NCBI GenBank assembly: GCA_031258355.1
Contig: JAIRMZ010000108.1
Span: 1 to 9,121 of the forward strand
From: Holosporales bacterium
GTDB taxonomy: Bacteria > Pseudomonadota > Alphaproteobacteria > UBA3830 > JAIRMZ01
Direction of reading: 5' to 3'
DNA length: 9,121 nucleotides
Position 1 is the first letter of the stretch. Every line of letters begins with the position of its first letter. A program made the position numbers and the translations under genes. This document shows, piece after piece, positions 7,432-9,121 of the stretch. The notes below the pieces were generated by a model. The model worked only from the letters and a program-made list of their open reading frames with translations, did no database searches and had not been told where the DNA came from.

Positions 7432-8908
7432 AAATCCCGCCCCCTTCTTCAATTTGTCGCTCGATCCTCCTGAGGGCATTGATCGCCCGGATCCTTTTCT
7501 GAATCCTTTCGGTTTCTTCCCTCGCAAAAATGCCGTGGCGCTTGCCATAAGCGCTGAGACCAAAGAAAAGGATGACGTTCGCTGTCATCGCCGGAAAAAA
7601 GCCATACACTCCCGTCTTTTTCTCCAAATCAAAAATAAGCCAAAGAGCCGCAATAGCTCCTCCAACAGATGTGGCCCATTTGAATGCATGCGTCGTGCTT
7701 TTATATCCACGGATACTGGCGATAAGGGGGATGACTACCGTACTGTACCAGAAACCGTCAAAATAGAGAGCAATATCGATGATATCTCTATAATACAAAG
7801 CTGTTAAAAGAGAAAAAACACCTATACCAAGAGTCGCTAGCCTCCCGTATAGCAGCATCTCTTTGTCTGTAACCCCAGAAGCCGTTCGATGCGCGAAGAT
7901 ATCGCAGGCCAGCATCACGCCGGAAATATTTAAGTAAGAGTCTGCCGTAGACATGAGGATAGCCAACAACCCAGAAATGACTACTCCCTTCAGACCTATA
8001 GGGATAATCTTCTGAATGGTGTAGACCATCGCCGAGTTTCCCTCGATTTCCGGACTTGTCACAAGGGCGCTAAGACCAATAAGTGCAGAGCAGACGTAAG
8101 CGATCGGAAGCGTTGCTGTGCCCAAGCAAAAACTCTTCTTTGTTTTGTTGATATCCTTTCCCATCAGCAGACGCTGTATCCAAACGGGATTGATGAGACA
8201 AATGAGATACGAAGCAAGAATCGGTAAGTACCGCATAGGCTGCGTCCAAAGGGGAGAAATATCAACACGATCAGGAGGAACTGATGTCCACACATGGGCA
8301 ATTCCTCCAGCATCCGATACAGCAAAATACGTTACAAGAGGAATCGAGACAGCAAGTGCGATATACTGAATTGCATCTGTTGCAATAACAGCACGAATTC
8401 CTCCAAAAACCGAATACACAACAAGCAAACCAAAACCAATCCAAGCGCCAACCTCAAAAGGAATACTAATGAGATCTTGCAAAATGTGCCCAATAGCACT
8501 TACTTGGACGGCGGCTCCCCCAAGGCAGTAGAGGAGTCCTGTAATTCCTGTCATCAGAGAGCCCCAACGCTCCCAAAAAATGCCTGCAAGTTCTCCAGGA
8601 CTTACGACACAAGTAAGAAATTTCTCCATCTTTGGGGCAATCAATAGGCCGAGAAGGAGTAAATCAAAACTCCCTAATATACTAATGACAATCATCACAA
8701 TACCTGACGAAAACGTCCTCCCTGCCAGACCAATCGTGGACCCTCCCCCGATATAAGTCGCAAAGATCGTGGCATAGAGTGCAAAACAAGAAACGCGTCC
8801 ACAATCAACAGAAAACTCTCGCATGGTTCGAACATTTCGTCCGCTCCAGATGCCAACACCCAATGTCAACACGAAGTAAACAACGACAATGAAGAAATCT
8901 ATATCCAT
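7430..8908 (-). CDS. Sodium:solute symporter (SSS family), substrate unknown
   Basis: This is a 492-residue polytopic inner-membrane transporter that would import a solute with sodium. SSS-family hallmarks visible: FATYIGGGSTIGLAG (49-62) in the first core helix, VVYSVFGGIRAVIATDAIQ (163-181), and AILMSTADSYLN (316-327) in the helix that supplies the Na2-site hydroxyls. Roughly 12-13 hydrophobic segments can be counted, the usual number. The last 30 or so residues form a charged, possibly helical cytosolic tail (EETERIQKRIRAIN, 464-477). The ATG at 8908 is supported by AAGGAG (8922-8917) with an 8-base spacer. It appears monocistronic, with its own upstream promoter candidate and a short terminator. 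Members carry proline, pantothenate, sugars, carboxylates and more; the sequence alone does not tell which. Confidence 0.92.
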   Translation of the reverse strand: MDIDFFIVVVYFVLTLGVGIWSGRNVRTMREFSVDCGRVSCFALYATIFATYIGGGSTIGLAGRTFSSGIVMIVISILGSFDLLLLGLLIAPKMEKFLTCVVSPGELAGIFWERWGSLMTGITGLLYCLGGAAVQVSAIGHILQDLISIPFEVGAWIGFGLLVVYSVFGGIRAVIATDAIQYIALAVSIPLVTYFAVSDAGGIAHVWTSVPPDRVDISPLWTQPMRYLPILASYLICLINPVWIQRLLMGKDINKTKKSFCLGTATLPIAYVCSALIGLSALVTSPEIEGNSAMVYTIQKIIPIGLKGVVISGLLAILMSTADSYLNISGVMLACDIFAHRTASGVTDKEMLLYGRLATLGIGVFSLLTALYYRDIIDIALYFDGFWYSTVVIPLIASIRGYKSTTHAFKWATSVGGAIAALWLIFDLEKKTGVYGFFPAMTANVILFFGLSAYGKRHGIFAREETERIQKRIRAINALRRIERQIEEGGGI

Positions 8909-8942
8909 AAGAAAGGCTCCTTTCCTTACTTAATCACCATGT

Positions 8943-8951
8943 ATTAGAGCA
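8943..8951 (-). promoter_or_regulatory. Extended -10 promoter candidate for the symporter
   Basis: On the minus strand TGCTCTAAT reads as TGnTATAAT with one mismatch, an extended -10 element. Transcription would begin near 8936, giving a leader of about 28 bases before ATG 8908. No good -35 box lies at the right spacing, as is common for extended -10 promoters. Confidence 0.4.
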
Positions 8952-8961
8952 ACATACCATC

Positions 8962-8982
8962 AAAAAGGGGAGACGTCTTCTC
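8962..8982 (-). terminator. Weak terminator-like hairpin after the right-edge gene
   Basis: Immediately after the TAA of the right-edge gene, minus-strand GAGA (8982-8979) can pair with TCTC (8973-8970) around AGACG, followed by CCC and then TTTTT (8966-8962). The stem is only four pairs and the T-run is three bases away, so support is weak. Confidence 0.25.
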
Positions 8983-9120
8983 TTACAAAAAATCCTGAAA
9001 GAGTCCGCTTTTAGGGGGGGCATGTCTATGTTTGAAGGCGATCTCCTGCTCGAGCAGTTTTTGTAGAAGGGTTGCTCGAGAGAAAACGGCGGGACGTGAA
9101 GAAAGTGCTAGCAAGGGGCT
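8983..9120 (-). CDS. C-terminal 45 codons of an unidentified gene (partial)
   Basis: Reading leftward from the right edge, one of three frames stays open for 45 codons and ends at TAA 8985-8983. The other two stop sooner: TAG near 9026, and TAG about ten bases in. The peptide includes LLALSSRPAVFSRATLLQ and ends KSGLFQDFL. It looks protein-like (hydrophobic and charged residues alternate as in a helix), but I cannot assign it. SxRPAVFSRxxLL loosely recalls a segment of TraI/TrwC-type relaxase-helicases; at this length that is only a hint. The coding strand contains a run of seven C (G7 at 9014-9020 on the plus strand). It ends about 75 bases before the symporter start, on the same strand. Confidence 0.5.
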   Translation of the reverse strand, partial: SPLLALSSRPAVFSRATLLQKLLEQEIAFKHRHAPPKSGLFQDFL

Positions 9121-9121
9121 C

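Noticed and set aside
7370..7807. 145-codon plus-strand frame with a basic N-terminus (VPRKRRGRKGG)
   Set aside because: Most of it is antisense to the conserved symporter C-terminus; no recognisable protein and no convincing ribosome site.
9046..9062. 12-bp palindrome CTGCTCGAGCAG followed by TTTTT as a plus-strand terminator
   Set aside because: It would form only a four-pair stem, has no plus-strand gene upstream, and is explained by Leu-Leu-Glu-Gln codons on the minus strand.
9022..9066. Tiny plus-strand frame (MSMFEGDLLLEQFL) behind a G7 run resembling a ribosome site
   Set aside because: Only 14 codons, antisense to the longer right-edge frame; the G-run is equally explained by that frame's codons.

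Overview
The window looks like the chromosome of an alphaproteobacterium, probably an intracellular or host-associated one. The best evidence is a compact rsmH-ftsL-ftsI block whose proteins carry alphaproteobacterial wording: RsmH has DGTFGEGGYSRAI and DPATRTFQALRIFINDEL, and the short FtsL has LRAEWKYATDAQRIQKLAQ. A type VI secretion (T6SS) cluster beside it would suit a Holosporales-type symbiont, but this placement is inferred from protein style, not from a tree.

Layout, left to right. (1) 1-2338, minus strand: a T6SS operon transcribed leftward, tssK, then tssL (DotU/IcmH), then the first 91 codons of a gene most likely to be tssM (IcmF), which runs off the left edge. The genes are packed (9-base gap, then an ATGA overlap). 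(2) 2339-2417: a short divergent intergenic region. (3) 2418-5324, plus strand: rsmH (16S rRNA methyltransferase), ftsL and ftsI (division transpeptidase), joined by an ATGA overlap and a 1-base gap. They are the start of a division and cell-wall (dcw) cluster, but mraZ is absent just upstream and murE just downstream. (4) 5325-7238, plus strand: an AT-rich spacer with a near-consensus promoter, then a 607-residue exported, cysteine-rich protein with an HEIGH zinc-metallopeptidase motif, which I cannot assign to a named family. (5) 7239-7429: a convergent intergenic region with hairpins. (6) 7430-8908, minus strand: a sodium:solute symporter (SSS family). (7) 8983-9120, minus strand: the C-terminal 45 codons of an unidentified gene entering from the right edge.

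How the parts relate: TssK (baseplate), TssL and TssM (envelope complex) connect the T6SS sheath and baseplate to the membrane. RsmH, FtsL and FtsI belong to ribosome maturation and septal peptidoglycan synthesis. The metallopeptidase has its own promoter, signal sequence and zinc motif, and lies where murE would normally follow ftsI. It is the least explained gene here and the best candidate for something undescribed. No rRNA, tRNA, CRISPR array, insertion sequence or phage gene was seen.
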